A stretch of 64,000 bases of DNA from Bacteroidales bacterium (GCA_017400135.1 JAFPVJ010000019.1:62001-126000), one strand, 5' to 3'; counted from the stretch's first letter, positions 17,432-26,184 are shown. Program-made: numbers and translations. The notes: a model not told the origin generated them from the letters alone.

Positions 17432-17626
17432 ATGATTGTCGTACCGATTAAAGAAGGCGAAAACATCGAGCGCGCTCTGAAAAAGTTCAAGAGAAAGTTC
17501 GAAAAGACAGGTGCCGTCCGTGAGCTCCGCTCCCGGAAGAACTTCGAGAAGCCGTCTGAGATCAAGAGGAAGGCTATGCAGAAAGCCATCTACGTGCAGC
17601 ACCTCCGTCTTCAGGACGAGCAGTAA
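17432..17626 (+). CDS. rpsU: 30S ribosomal protein bS21
   Basis: 64 residues, MIVVPIKEGENIERALKKFKRKFEKTG at the start and an Arg/Lys-rich helical end, the normal bS21 length and sequence. It binds the small-subunit platform next to the 16S 3' end. The ATG at 17432 is fixed by the perfect Shine-Dalgarno 6 bases upstream. A longer in-frame reading from 17387 would start inside the -7 box and is rejected. It is monocistronic: its own promoter lies just upstream and an intrinsic terminator follows at 17648-17680. Confidence 0.96.
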   Translation: MIVVPIKEGENIERALKKFKRKFEKTGAVRELRSRKNFEKPSEIKRKAMQKAIYVQHLRLQDEQ

Positions 17627-17647
17627 TTTTTACTTGCGATAAGTCAG

Positions 17648-17680
17648 CCGGCTGGATGAAAGTCCAGCCGGTATTTTTTT
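17648..17680 (+). terminator. Intrinsic terminator after rpsU
   Basis: Nine-base perfect stem CCGGCTGGA / TCCAGCCGG with a six-base TGAAAG loop, followed by TATTTTTTT. It begins 22 bases after the rpsU stop. Confidence 0.93.
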
Positions 17681-17708
17681 GCCGTTCCCGTATTTTTCCG
17701 TACTTTTG
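17678..17708 (+). promoter_or_regulatory. Promoter of the MBL-fold gene
   Basis: TTTG (17678-17681), 19 bp, TACTTTTG (17701-17708): a consensus Bacteroidetes promoter whose -33 element is the end of the rpsU terminator T-run. The ATG follows 19 bases after the -7 box. Confidence 0.8.
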
Positions 17709-17727
17709 AAAGAATGATTCACGTATC

Positions 17728-18957
17728 ATGAAAGGAAAGAAAAAGCTCTTGCTCCTGCTTACGGTCCTCCTGCTGGGGACGGGCGTCCGCGCCGCCACGG
17801 CTTACGTGTGGGAGGCGGTCCCCAACGAAGTCCTGTACGCCAACCTGCTGACTTACCTGAAGACGGTCCAGAACGAGCTGGTCGGCGAACCGGTCTATTA
17901 CATGGTCCAGCAACTGACCATCGAGATAGAGGCGACCTTCAGGAAAGACCCTTACGCCTGGATGACGCAGGTGCACAATTTCTGTAACACTCTGGAGAAC
18001 ATCTACCCGCCGGCTCTCGCCCATCCGAGCGTCACGCGCAGCGCCGACGACCCATACGAGAAGATCCGTCGCCACATCTTCCGTCTCCGCGACTTCCCCA
18101 TGCACCAGGTTTCCCTGACCAACGATGTCATCCAGCCCGCGGCAGGACAGGCCGACGCCTTCAACAAGGCCAACAAGCAGTGGCTGCAGCACAAGCGGGA
18201 GGAATTCTTCCAGTTCCTGAACGGCCCGCGCCCGAGCGGCGGCGAGTTGCAGCTCTTCAAACTCTACAGTTCCGGTTACGTCATGCGCACGAAAGATGCC
18301 TGCATCGGCATCGACCTCTGCTACGGGGAAGGCCTGTACGACGGCGCCCGCAAGGAGGAACTGGCCGACAAGCTGGACGCCGTATTCACCACCCACGGCC
18401 ACGGCGACCATTACGACATCGAACTCCTGCGCATGCTGCTACAGAAAGGGAAGGCCATCGTGATTCCTCCCCGGATGGAGTCATTCTTTACCGACTATCC
18501 CGGTGAAAAACACGTCTGGCGAGACAGCCAGCTGGAGCCGGTCCGGGTCGGCGGCGTCGCGGACGCCCAGGCCCAGATGTCCGGCCAGGGCGAAGAACCT
18601 TGCCTGCTCTATCTGATCCAGATCGGGGACTGGCGCATCGCCCACGTCGGAGATAATTCCTATCACGAGAACGAGAAGGCCTTTTACCCCAACCAACCGC
18701 CCGTCGACGTGATGATGAACCCCGTCTTCCAGGGCATCTTCGATTTCGCGAACAACCTCCGGACACCTTCCACCCCGGACAACACGTACCAGATTTACTT
18801 CAACCTGCACGAAAACGAGTGGCACCATACCATCGACGGACGCATGTCCTTCGAGTTCATGTACTGCCACAACGGGGCCCTGGGCCATCAGACTTTCGTT
18901 TACCCCTGCACCGCCATCTGTGACAACGGCGAGCACATTACCCTTTACAAGCCATGA
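17728..18957 (+). CDS. Exported MBL-fold (metallo-beta-lactamase superfamily) protein
   Basis: 409 residues with a signal peptide (MKGKKKLLLLLTVLLLGTGVRA). About 150 residues of predicted helix follow, then an MBL core. FTTHGHGDHYD at about 223-233 is the HxHxDH zinc motif. WRIAHVGDNSYH at about 309-320 supplies the later Asp, and a His-containing stretch (NLHENEWHH) lies near the end. Such enzymes hydrolyse esters, lactones, phosphodiesters and similar bonds; the substrate cannot be read here. The helical N-terminal half is not a domain I recognise. Its stop overlaps the next start by 4 bases (ATGA), forming an operon with a lipoprotein and a sulfatase gene. Confidence 0.82.
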   Translation: MKGKKKLLLLLTVLLLGTGVRAATAYVWEAVPNEVLYANLLTYLKTVQNELVGEPVYYMVQQLTIEIEATFRKDPYAWMTQVHNFCNTLENIYPPALAHPSVTRSADDPYEKIRRHIFRLRDFPMHQVSLTNDVIQPAAGQADAFNKANKQWLQHKREEFFQFLNGPRPSGGELQLFKLYSSGYVMRTKDACIGIDLCYGEGLYDGARKEELADKLDAVFTTHGHGDHYDIELLRMLLQKGKAIVIPPRMESFFTDYPGEKHVWRDSQLEPVRVGGVADAQAQMSGQGEEPCLLYLIQIGDWRIAHVGDNSYHENEKAFYPNQPPVDVMMNPVFQGIFDFANNLRTPSTPDNTYQIYFNLHENEWHHTIDGRMSFEFMYCHNGALGHQTFVYPCTAICDNGEHITLYKP

Positions 18958-19841
18958 GACAACCTATATCCCTTACCCTCATTGCATTGATGCTTGTCCT
19001 CACCGTTTCCTGCGGCGAGAAGCCAAATGGCGGCGGCGGAAAGACCCCCGAGGAAAAGACAGGTGCCGTCTGGAGCCTCCCGGCTCCCCTCGTCCAGAAG
19101 GTCGAAGTCAGCGCAGACGGCACCGTAATCGAGTCCTACGAATATACCTACGACGACCAGGGCCGCATGCTTTCGCTCCGCAAGACAGACAAGCTGTCGA
19201 ACACGGTGCTGCTGGACCTGCAGTACAGTTATCCCGACGACAAGGGGATGAAAGCGACCGGCAAGTTCTACCCGGTCACCAGCAACCGTTTCATCACGGC
19301 CGTCAAGGATAACGCCCAGAAGACCGTGAGTTACAACGGAAGCTGGTCGGGCGCCTGGTCATACGTCACCACCTTCGATGCAGGAGGCACGGCGACCGGC
19401 ACTTCCACGGATCCGGAATTCGCCGCCAAGGGAGGCCAGTATTCCTCCCAGGCGCATTACAGCGAGGTCTATACCGTTTCGGGGGGCTGCATCAGCCAGT
19501 CCGTGATGGGGACGGACATCGAATCGCGGACTTCCCTCAAATCTGCAAAGGCCTCCTCCGCTCTGACGGTCAACTATACCTACTCGAGCCGGGATGACAG
19601 GCAGAATTTCGCCGTCTATCTCTTCCCCAGCGAGTTCCCCGTGTGGGTCGCCGCCGGCCTGCCCGGTTGCAAGAAACTAATCACCGGGATCTCGATGGCC
19701 AGCGGCAGCGTCCCCTCCCCCGTCAAGACACAGATCGACTATTCCTTCGATACCAGCGGCAACATCGACACCGCCATCCGCACCGACCTCAACAACGGCG
19801 AAACCGTCCTGGTCCGGAACTACAAGTTCTTCTATCAATGA
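18954..19841 (+). CDS. Lipoprotein, DUF4595-like
   Basis: 295 residues with a lipobox (LVLTVSC, lipid Cys20) and a Gly/Lys spacer (PNGGGGKTPEEK). The mature part has many short strands with alternating polar and aromatic residues. The segment SYEYTYDDQGRMLSLRKTD recalls the repeated Y-YD--GR strands of the Bacteroidetes DUF4595 lipoprotein family, which is predicted to form a beta-rich sheet. I make the family link from this pattern only. It overlaps both the MBL-fold gene before it and the sulfatase gene after it by 4 bases, so the three are translationally coupled. Function unknown; likely at the cell surface. Confidence 0.7.
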   Translation: MRQPISLTLIALMLVLTVSCGEKPNGGGGKTPEEKTGAVWSLPAPLVQKVEVSADGTVIESYEYTYDDQGRMLSLRKTDKLSNTVLLDLQYSYPDDKGMKATGKFYPVTSNRFITAVKDNAQKTVSYNGSWSGAWSYVTTFDAGGTATGTSTDPEFAAKGGQYSSQAHYSEVYTVSGGCISQSVMGTDIESRTSLKSAKASSALTVNYTYSSRDDRQNFAVYLFPSEFPVWVAAGLPGCKKLITGISMASGSVPSPVKTQIDYSFDTSGNIDTAIRTDLNNGETVLVRNYKFFYQ

Positions 19842-21289
19842 GACCCGCTGCCCTTCTTTCCATCTGCGCCCTGGGATCCTGTATCACGGGGATGGCTCAG
19901 GAAGCCAGACAGCCCAACATCCTCTTCATCGAGGTCGACCAGCACCGGTATGACTGCACCGAGATGACCTCCGACGCAGTCCGGACGCCCCATCTGGACA
20001 GACTTGCCCGACAGGGGACCCAGTTTTCCAACGCCTATTGTCCCATCCCGACCAGTTGCCCGGCCCGCCAGTGCCTGCTCAGCGGCCTGTGGCCGGAACA
20101 GCACCACGGACTGTGGAACTGGGACATCACGCTCAAGGCTCCGGAGTTTGACGCGCCGACCTGGAGCGAAGCCCTGGCGGCACAAGGCCGATACAAATTC
20201 GGCTATGTCGGGAAATGGCACGTGCACCCCGAAAAGACTCCCTTGGACTACGGGTTCGACGATTATATCCCGGAAAAGGGCCCTTACGACGAGTGGCGGA
20301 AATTCCATCAGCTTCCCGCTTTCGTGAATTTCCATGACGGGCCCTATTTCGGCGGTTATGATCCGGTCGGGAAAGACTCCACCAAGACACACTGGCTGGC
20401 ACGCCAGGCCATTGCTCTCATCCGGGAATATGCAGAAAGCGGACAGCCCTGGCTCGTCCGTCTCGAGTTTTCCGAACCTCATCTCCCCTGCTTTCCCGCC
20501 AAGGAGTTCTTCGACCGCTACGACCCCGATGCCATCCCGGCCTGGGCCAATTTTTCCGAGGATTTCACGGACAAGCCCTACATCCAGGAGCAGCAACTCT
20601 ACAACTGGGGCATCGAAGACTTCACCTGGGACAACTGGAAAGAATATGTCCGGCGCTATTATGCTATGATCACCCAGGTGGACGATGCGGTCGGCCTGGT
20701 TCTGAAAGAACTGAAGAAAAGCGGATTGGACAAGAATACGCTGGTCATCTACACCTCGGACCACGGAGATGCCTGCGGCAGCCACCGGATGATCGACAAG
20801 CATTATGTCCTTTACGATGAGGAAGTCCGGGTCCCGCTGGTCATGCGATGGCCCGGAGTCATCCGCAAGGGAATCACGGACAAGCGTTTCATCATCAGCG
20901 CCCTGGACCTGGCGGCGACGATCGCCGAAGTCACGGGACTGGATTTCCCTACGCAGGGGCAGTCACTCCTGCCCTTATTCTCCGGCGACCCCATACCCTG
21001 GAGAGACTGTGCCTTCAGCAATTACAACGGGCAGCAATTCGGTCTGGTGACACAACGGATGATACGGACGGAACATACGAAATATGTATGGAACCTGACG
21101 GATGTGGACGAGTTGTACGACCTGGATGCCGATCCGGCCGAACTGCACAACCTGATCCATGATCCGGCCTATGCCCCGATCCTCGCAGAATTGAGGAAAA
21201 GACTCTACGAAAGCCTGTTGGAAAGGAAAGATCCGATCGCCAGGCAAGAGGCAGCGAAATACCAACTGCTCCAGGGAAAGAAAAAGTAG
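19838..21289 (+). CDS. S1-type sulfatase (Ser-type active site)
   Basis: 483 residues with a signal peptide (ending GMAQEA). The arylsulfatase fold is visible from PNILFIEVDQHRYD, TPHLDRLARQGTQFSNAYC, the active-site motif SCPARQCLLSG (73-83), VGKWHV, YTSDHGD and DELYDLDADPAELHNL. The residue in the formylglycine position of the S/C-x-P-S/A-R motif is Ser73, so maturation would need a radical-SAM anaerobic sulfatase-maturating enzyme. None is obvious in the window. It removes sulfate esters from glycans or mucins in the periplasm or outside; the exact substrate is unknown. The ATG at 19838 overlaps the previous stop by 4 bases, which decides the start. Confidence 0.92.
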   Translation: MRPAALLSICALGSCITGMAQEARQPNILFIEVDQHRYDCTEMTSDAVRTPHLDRLARQGTQFSNAYCPIPTSCPARQCLLSGLWPEQHHGLWNWDITLKAPEFDAPTWSEALAAQGRYKFGYVGKWHVHPEKTPLDYGFDDYIPEKGPYDEWRKFHQLPAFVNFHDGPYFGGYDPVGKDSTKTHWLARQAIALIREYAESGQPWLVRLEFSEPHLPCFPAKEFFDRYDPDAIPAWANFSEDFTDKPYIQEQQLYNWGIEDFTWDNWKEYVRRYYAMITQVDDAVGLVLKELKKSGLDKNTLVIYTSDHGDACGSHRMIDKHYVLYDEEVRVPLVMRWPGVIRKGITDKRFIISALDLAATIAEVTGLDFPTQGQSLLPLFSGDPIPWRDCAFSNYNGQQFGLVTQRMIRTEHTKYVWNLTDVDELYDLDADPAELHNLIHDPAYAPILAELRKRLYESLLERKDPIARQEAAKYQLLQGKKK

Positions 21290-21307
21290 GGCTTCCCCAG
21301 GAAACTC

Positions 21308-22972
21308 CTATTCCTTCCGCCAATTCCAGTTGCGGGCCTCATAGACTTCCTCCAGGCGATCCAGCCGCTCGAGGAAGTCTTTTTTGTCCCTTCCGAAGGG
21401 ACCTGTCCAGGAGAGTTCGGCCAGGGCGGCGAGGCGCGGGAGGAGTTTCCATTCCAAATCATCCCGGTCCGCGACCCGTTCCGCCCAGATGCAGGCCTGC
21501 ATGCCCAGGATGCGGTCCGCCTCCGCTTCGGTCAGGCCGTCAAAGAGCGAAGGCATGTCGTAGACGCGCTCCAGGGCCTCCTGCACCGGCAGGGCGTTGA
21601 ATTCCCGGGCGCTGAAATACAGGTAACCACAAGGGCAGAAGACGGCCCGGTAGCCCGCCTGGGCGGCAATGCGTGTCGAGGAGGGCCGCATCCAGCCGGC
21701 GATGATAGTCCCTTCCGGATCCGGCGTTCCGCAGATGGAATCGCTCCAGTCGCAGAGCACATCGTTCCAGGCAATCATCTTGCGTCCGCGGGCGGCCAGG
21801 ATCTCCGCCGCCCGGTCCATCAGCCAGGACTGGAGCCGGTTCTCCTTGGACTTGCCGTCCGCATCCGTCAGGCCCAGTTCCCGGATCTTCGCCTGGCAGT
21901 CCGGGCACTGCTCCCAGCGCACTTTCGGGCATTCGTCCCCGCCCAGGTGGATGTATTCCGAAGGGAAAAGGTCCATCACTTCCTCCAGGACGGTTTTGAT
22001 GAAGGTGAGGGTCGATTCCTTGCCGGCGCAGAGAACGTCATCCAGCACGCCGTAACGAGTCGCCACTTCGTAGGGACCTCCGGTACAGCCGAGTTCCGGA
22101 TAGGAGGCCAGGGCGGCCATCATGTGCCCAGGCAGGTCGATTTCCGGGATGACGGTGATCCCGTGGTCAGCGGCATAGCGCACCACTTCGCGGATCTCGT
22201 CTTTGGTATAGCAGCCGCTGACCGGCACGCCGTCGTGGTGCTCTCCATCCTCCGGCGTGGCCTCGAAAGGCGTTCCGGCACGCCAGGATCCTTTTTTCGT
22301 CAACTCAGGCCAGGCGTCAATCGGAATGCGCCAGCCCTGGTCATCAGTCAGGTGCCAGTGGAAGACATTCAAGTTGTGCAGGGCCAGGATGTCGATCACT
22401 TCCTTGACGGTCGCGGCATCGAAGAAATGGCGGCTGACGTCCAGCATGAAGCCCCGGTAGCCGAAATAAGGCCAGTCTCGGATCGTGGCGGCAGGCAGGG
22501 CGGGGATATTCTTTCCCTTGTCAATCAGCGGTAAGGCCTTGCAGAGGGTGTGGCAGCCGTTCAGAACGCCCTGGACCGTGGCGCCGGTGATGCGGACGGC
22601 CTCGGATGAAGCCTCAAGCCGATAGGCGCCGTCCTTCTTCGTGACAGACAGGTTCTCCCCCACCGCCGGATCGACGGAAAGGTGGATCGCCGGAGCCTTG
22701 ACCGTCTTTGCAACAGGAAGGGTTGCCGTCTTGAAGGCAATTCCCGTGGCCTGTTTCAGATCGGCGGCAAGCAGACGGGCGGCCGTGCCGAGCGAATCAC
22801 CTTCGTAAAAAATCCGTGAATCCTTTCCCAGGACGAAAGGGGCCGCGTCCGGAGCGAGCCGGACCTCTTTCGGCTTCGGAATGACGTCCCAAGTCCCCGT
22901 CACGACAGGAGCCTGGGAACAAGCGGTGCAACTCAATACAAAAGCGGCAAGAAGAAAGAACGGATGTCTCAT
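21308..22972 (-). CDS. Beta-N-acetylhexosaminidase, GH20
   Basis: 554-residue exported enzyme; the signal shows a possible lipobox (LSCTAC, Cys15-18). A GH20b-type N-terminal domain lies at about 25-150 (WDVIPKPKEVRLAP, VQGVLNGCHTL). The catalytic barrel follows with RGFMLDVSRHFF, NLNVFHWHLTDDQGW and HLGGDECP, where Asp346-Glu347 are the substrate-assisted catalytic pair, and WMR/WTGPFG near the end. It cleaves terminal beta-GlcNAc or GalNAc from host or dietary glycans. ATG 22972 is chosen because it starts the signal peptide; a longer in-frame reading to 23269 would enter the opposite gene. Convergent with the sulfatase gene. Confidence 0.93.
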   Translation of the reverse strand: MRHPFFLLAAFVLSCTACSQAPVVTGTWDVIPKPKEVRLAPDAAPFVLGKDSRIFYEGDSLGTAARLLAADLKQATGIAFKTATLPVAKTVKAPAIHLSVDPAVGENLSVTKKDGAYRLEASSEAVRITGATVQGVLNGCHTLCKALPLIDKGKNIPALPAATIRDWPYFGYRGFMLDVSRHFFDAATVKEVIDILALHNLNVFHWHLTDDQGWRIPIDAWPELTKKGSWRAGTPFEATPEDGEHHDGVPVSGCYTKDEIREVVRYAADHGITVIPEIDLPGHMMAALASYPELGCTGGPYEVATRYGVLDDVLCAGKESTLTFIKTVLEEVMDLFPSEYIHLGGDECPKVRWEQCPDCQAKIRELGLTDADGKSKENRLQSWLMDRAAEILAARGRKMIAWNDVLCDWSDSICGTPDPEGTIIAGWMRPSSTRIAAQAGYRAVFCPCGYLYFSAREFNALPVQEALERVYDMPSLFDGLTEAEADRILGMQACIWAERVADRDDLEWKLLPRLAALAELSWTGPFGRDKKDFLERLDRLEEVYEARNWNWRKE

Positions 22973-23022
22973 AATGGGCTTGGGGTCTTTCCAGCAAGAT
23001 ATCAATTTTTGCCGGGATTTGC

Positions 23023-23030
23023 TATATTTG
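23023..23030 (+). promoter_or_regulatory. -7 box of the barrel-protein paralogue
   Basis: TATATTTG matches TAnnTTTG 18 bases upstream of the ATG at 23049. A TTTG at 23008-23011 is too close (11 bp) to be the proper -33 element, so the promoter is incomplete. Confidence 0.5.
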
Positions 23031-23048
23031 GACAAAAGTTTCTCTTTT

Positions 23049-24224
23049 ATGAAAAGAATCGCACCTATCTGCCTGCTGCTTGCACTGAGCCTCAACGCCT
23101 TGGCGCAGAACTTCAAGGGAAGGGAAGAGAGTTTCAAGAACTGGAGCGACGGTCCGCTGACGGAAGCGGATTTCGTCGAACGCCATGTTTCCGGTCCTGC
23201 GCAAGGAACCACGGTCGGGGAATTGGATTGGCTCATATCTTTCGATCCCGTCACGGACCGGATCGGCAATCTCCGTTTTCGTCATGTCCAGTCGTCGACC
23301 CGCATGGACCGCCTGAGTTCCTGGCGCGATCCTTCCGTGGACAAGCCTTGGTCTCTCGACTATTTCCAGACGGAATTCAACATGGTGGAGATATACCGGA
23401 GGAAGGTGCAGGATGAACTGAATACCAATCCGCTGGACTATCAGGACATAAAAGATTACTACATGCGCCTCCTCTCCAGCGCCTCGGACACCTACCACAT
23501 GGAGACCGACCACGGCAATGATGCGGCGGCGGTGGCCCGCTATTCCGTGCAATACCGGGAGGAGTTGGACGGCTGGGAGCCGAAGCCGCTCACCGAGCCC
23601 CAGTTCACCCGGAGGGCGCTCGGCTACGGCATATTTGCAGGTTACATGGGAGAGTGCTACGGCGCCCCCGTTTCCACAGCCATCGGTCCCCTCTTCCATG
23701 GGTTCAGCTTTGGCTTTGACTTCCCTGTCCATCGGGTCTATCTGGGATTCGAAGGGACCCTGGGCGCCGGCAGCGCCCTCAAGCAGGATAACTTCTATTA
23801 TGACCCATACGATGATTATTATTGGGTTAAAGGGAAGAAATGCACCAACGGCGAGATGAGTGCCCTTCTCGGCTATACTTTCCTGGATACCCCTCGCATC
23901 GCCCTGTGCCCGGTCGCAGGCGTCGGCGTCAGTTTCCTGGATCAGAAAACGGGCACTCAGAATAGCGGCGGCTCGGACAGCAGTGAGATTCACGGCCTTC
24001 GCCTGCAGGCAGGCATGAACGTCAGCGTCAAGCTGAAACGCACCCTCGATGTCGGCAACTATTACGGAGGAGGGTCCTATGACGAGACCAATCTGGTCTT
24101 CAAGGTCTACGGCGCCCATTCGCAATTCACGGGCCTGGGAGAAGTCTGGTCTGTCCAGTTCGGAGTAGCTCTCGATTTCGTCGGATGGATCTTGAAGAAC
24201 AACCGCGACGTGGAAACCAGATAA
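23049..24224 (+). CDS. Exported protein, paralogue of the Rhs-island barrel protein
   Basis: 391 residues with a signal peptide ending LNALAQ. Residues about 40-185 align by eye with the protein at 7772-8887: VGELDWLIS, RIGNLRFRHVQSST, MDRLSSW, YFQTEFNMVEIYRRKVQ and DHGNDAAAVARYSVQY have direct counterparts. The C-terminal about 200 residues alternate glycine-rich amphipathic strands (GYGIFAGYMG, FSFGFDF, VYLGFEGTLGAG) and look like an eight- to ten-strand outer-membrane barrel. No named family recognised. It precedes the CE15 fusion gene, overlapping it by one base (TAATG), so the pair may be an operon linked to glycan use. The start at 23049 is set by the signal peptide and -7 box. Confidence 0.8.
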   Translation: MKRIAPICLLLALSLNALAQNFKGREESFKNWSDGPLTEADFVERHVSGPAQGTTVGELDWLISFDPVTDRIGNLRFRHVQSSTRMDRLSSWRDPSVDKPWSLDYFQTEFNMVEIYRRKVQDELNTNPLDYQDIKDYYMRLLSSASDTYHMETDHGNDAAAVARYSVQYREELDGWEPKPLTEPQFTRRALGYGIFAGYMGECYGAPVSTAIGPLFHGFSFGFDFPVHRVYLGFEGTLGAGSALKQDNFYYDPYDDYYWVKGKKCTNGEMSALLGYTFLDTPRIALCPVAGVGVSFLDQKTGTQNSGGSDSSEIHGLRLQAGMNVSVKLKRTLDVGNYYGGGSYDETNLVFKVYGAHSQFTGLGEVWSVQFGVALDFVGWILKNNRDVETR

Positions 24225-26173
24225 TGAAGAAGACGCTCCTGCTCTTATCCCTGATTCTCGCAACGGGGCTGTCCTCTGCGGCCGCTCCGGCGAAGGAGTT
24301 TCGCGTGCTGGTGGCCGGGGATGTGTCCTGGGACCCGGAAATCGGTCGGCATCTGGCGGGACTCGGGGCGCAGGACGGCCTGTCTTTCCGGATCGAGCAG
24401 ACGGACCGGCTCTCCCCCACGCTTTTCATGCTGAAAAAGGGAACGTTCGACGCCATCGTGCTCAGCCGTACGATGATGGAAGAAACTCCGGCCGCCCAGA
24501 TCCGGAAACTGCACCGGCGCATCGGCGAAAGGCTGCTGCTTCACCAGGACTGGGCCTGGGCCGTGGATTATTTCCGGGAGCCCTGCATCGAGCCAGCCTT
24601 CGCAGCCTACGGCTACGACCAGCAGCGGATGTACGACGACCTGACGAGACGCACGCAAGCCCTGACCGGACGCTGGGAGTTGGAAGTGCTGCCGGTCGGC
24701 ACGGCCGTCCAGAATGTGCGCGGCACCTTCGACCGGGACAACCTGACCCGGGACGGGGTGCATCTCAACTACAGCATCGGCAGCTATCTGGCGGCCTGCA
24801 CCTGGTACGAAGCCCTGACGGGCCGGGATGTCACCAAGAACCACTACGACCCGGGGCGGCTGTTCCCGGAACGGGCGGCGCTGGCCCGGGGAGCGGCCCA
24901 CGCGGCGGTGGAACATCCCTATGTCGTGACCGACTACGGTTTCCGGGCGCTGAATTCCAACTACGACGAATCCCTGATTCCCCCGTATTACCTACCCGAC
25001 CCTCTGACGATGCAGGACGGAACGCCCGTCACTTCGGCAGCGCAGTGGTTTGACCAGCGGCGGCCGGAGCTGCTTTCGCTTTTCGAAACCGAGATGTATG
25101 GGCGCAAGCCGGGACGGCCGGAAGGGCTTCATTTCCAGGTACTTTCCTGCGAAGACGGGGCGCTTGGAGGGACCGCCGTCCGCAAGGAAATCCGCATCTT
25201 CTTCGATGCCGGGGACCAGCATTACATGACGGTGCTCCTCTATCTGCCGCGGGGGGCTTCCGGTCCCGTGCCGGTGGTGGTCGGAGCCAATTTCCGGGGC
25301 AATACGTCCATCATCTTTGACACCGGCGTGTCACTGCCCGATTCCGCGCAGATTGCTCGCTACCGGCTCTATCGGGAGCCGTTCCGCGGGCAGGATGCCT
25401 CCGAATGGCCCGTCGGGCTGCTGCTCAGCCGCGGATACGGACTAGCGACCTTCTTCAAGGGGGACCTGGATCCGGAGTGGGACGACAGTTTCACGAACGG
25501 GGTGCAGCCACTTTTTTACCGTGAGGGTCAGACCTACCCCGACCCGGACCAGTGGGGTGCCATCGGTGCCTGGGCCTGGGGGTATAGCCGCGTGCTGGAC
25601 TATCTGGAGACCGATCCGGCGGTGGACGCTACGCGCATCATAACGGCCGGACACTCGCGTCTGGGCAAGACTGCCCTCTGGGCTGCGGTGGCCGACACGC
25701 GTTTCGCCATGGCTTTTCCCAACAATTCAGGCTGCTGCGGGGCTGCCCTGTCGCGCCGGGCCTACGGGGAGAGCATCCGCACGATGATACGCCACTACCA
25801 TTACTGGTACTGTGGCAATTTCGCGAAATATGCGGGGCACGAGGATAGGCTACCCTTCGACCAGCACGAACTGCTGGCCCTGATGGCGCCGCGTCCGGTG
25901 TATGTCACCAGCGGTTCCGAGGACCGGTGGTCTGACCCGAAAGGCGAATTCCTTTCCGCCGCCGAGGCGTCGAAAGTCTATGAATTCCTGGGACTTCCGG
26001 GGCTTCGGGACGGAGAAAACCGTCCGCTCAGCCCCGACGACATGCCTCCTGTCTGGCAGCCGCAGCAGGCGGGGCGCATCGGCTACCACCTCCGCCAGGG
26101 CCCCCATGCCCTGACAGCCTGGGACTGGGCCCGCTTCCTCGACTTCGCCGACCGCTGGTTTGAAATTAATTAA
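24224..26173 (+). CDS. DUF4886 (SGNH-like) - CE15 glucuronoyl esterase fusion
   Basis: 649 residues, signal peptide 1-21. Residues about 26-200 resemble DUF4886, an SGNH-hydrolase-like family. The end motif LTRDGVHLNYSIGSYLAACTWYEAL (Asp177, His180) is well kept, but the start reads VLVAGDVSW where relatives have a GNS-type nucleophile motif. Val34 replaces the Ser, so this domain is probably inactive. Residues about 215-648 are a CE15 alpha/beta hydrolase. The nucleophile motif GHSRLGKTALW has Ser478, followed by FPNNSGCCGAALSRR, an LMAPRPVYVTSGSEDRW segment, and the catalytic His in QGPHALTAWDW. CE15 enzymes split glucuronate esters linking lignin to xylan. The fusion is unusual. Confidence 0.88.
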   Translation: MKKTLLLLSLILATGLSSAAAPAKEFRVLVAGDVSWDPEIGRHLAGLGAQDGLSFRIEQTDRLSPTLFMLKKGTFDAIVLSRTMMEETPAAQIRKLHRRIGERLLLHQDWAWAVDYFREPCIEPAFAAYGYDQQRMYDDLTRRTQALTGRWELEVLPVGTAVQNVRGTFDRDNLTRDGVHLNYSIGSYLAACTWYEALTGRDVTKNHYDPGRLFPERAALARGAAHAAVEHPYVVTDYGFRALNSNYDESLIPPYYLPDPLTMQDGTPVTSAAQWFDQRRPELLSLFETEMYGRKPGRPEGLHFQVLSCEDGALGGTAVRKEIRIFFDAGDQHYMTVLLYLPRGASGPVPVVVGANFRGNTSIIFDTGVSLPDSAQIARYRLYREPFRGQDASEWPVGLLLSRGYGLATFFKGDLDPEWDDSFTNGVQPLFYREGQTYPDPDQWGAIGAWAWGYSRVLDYLETDPAVDATRIITAGHSRLGKTALWAAVADTRFAMAFPNNSGCCGAALSRRAYGESIRTMIRHYHYWYCGNFAKYAGHEDRLPFDQHELLALMAPRPVYVTSGSEDRWSDPKGEFLSAAEASKVYEFLGLPGLRDGENRPLSPDDMPPVWQPQQAGRIGYHLRQGPHALTAWDWARFLDFADRWFEIN

Positions 26174-26184
26174 TTCTTGTTTCC

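Noticed and set aside
19838-21289. The FGE-like lipoprotein at 9257-10426 as activator of this sulfatase
   Set aside because: The sulfatase is Ser-type, which needs a radical-SAM maturase, and the FGE-like protein seems to lack the Cys pair; the genes are also not linked.
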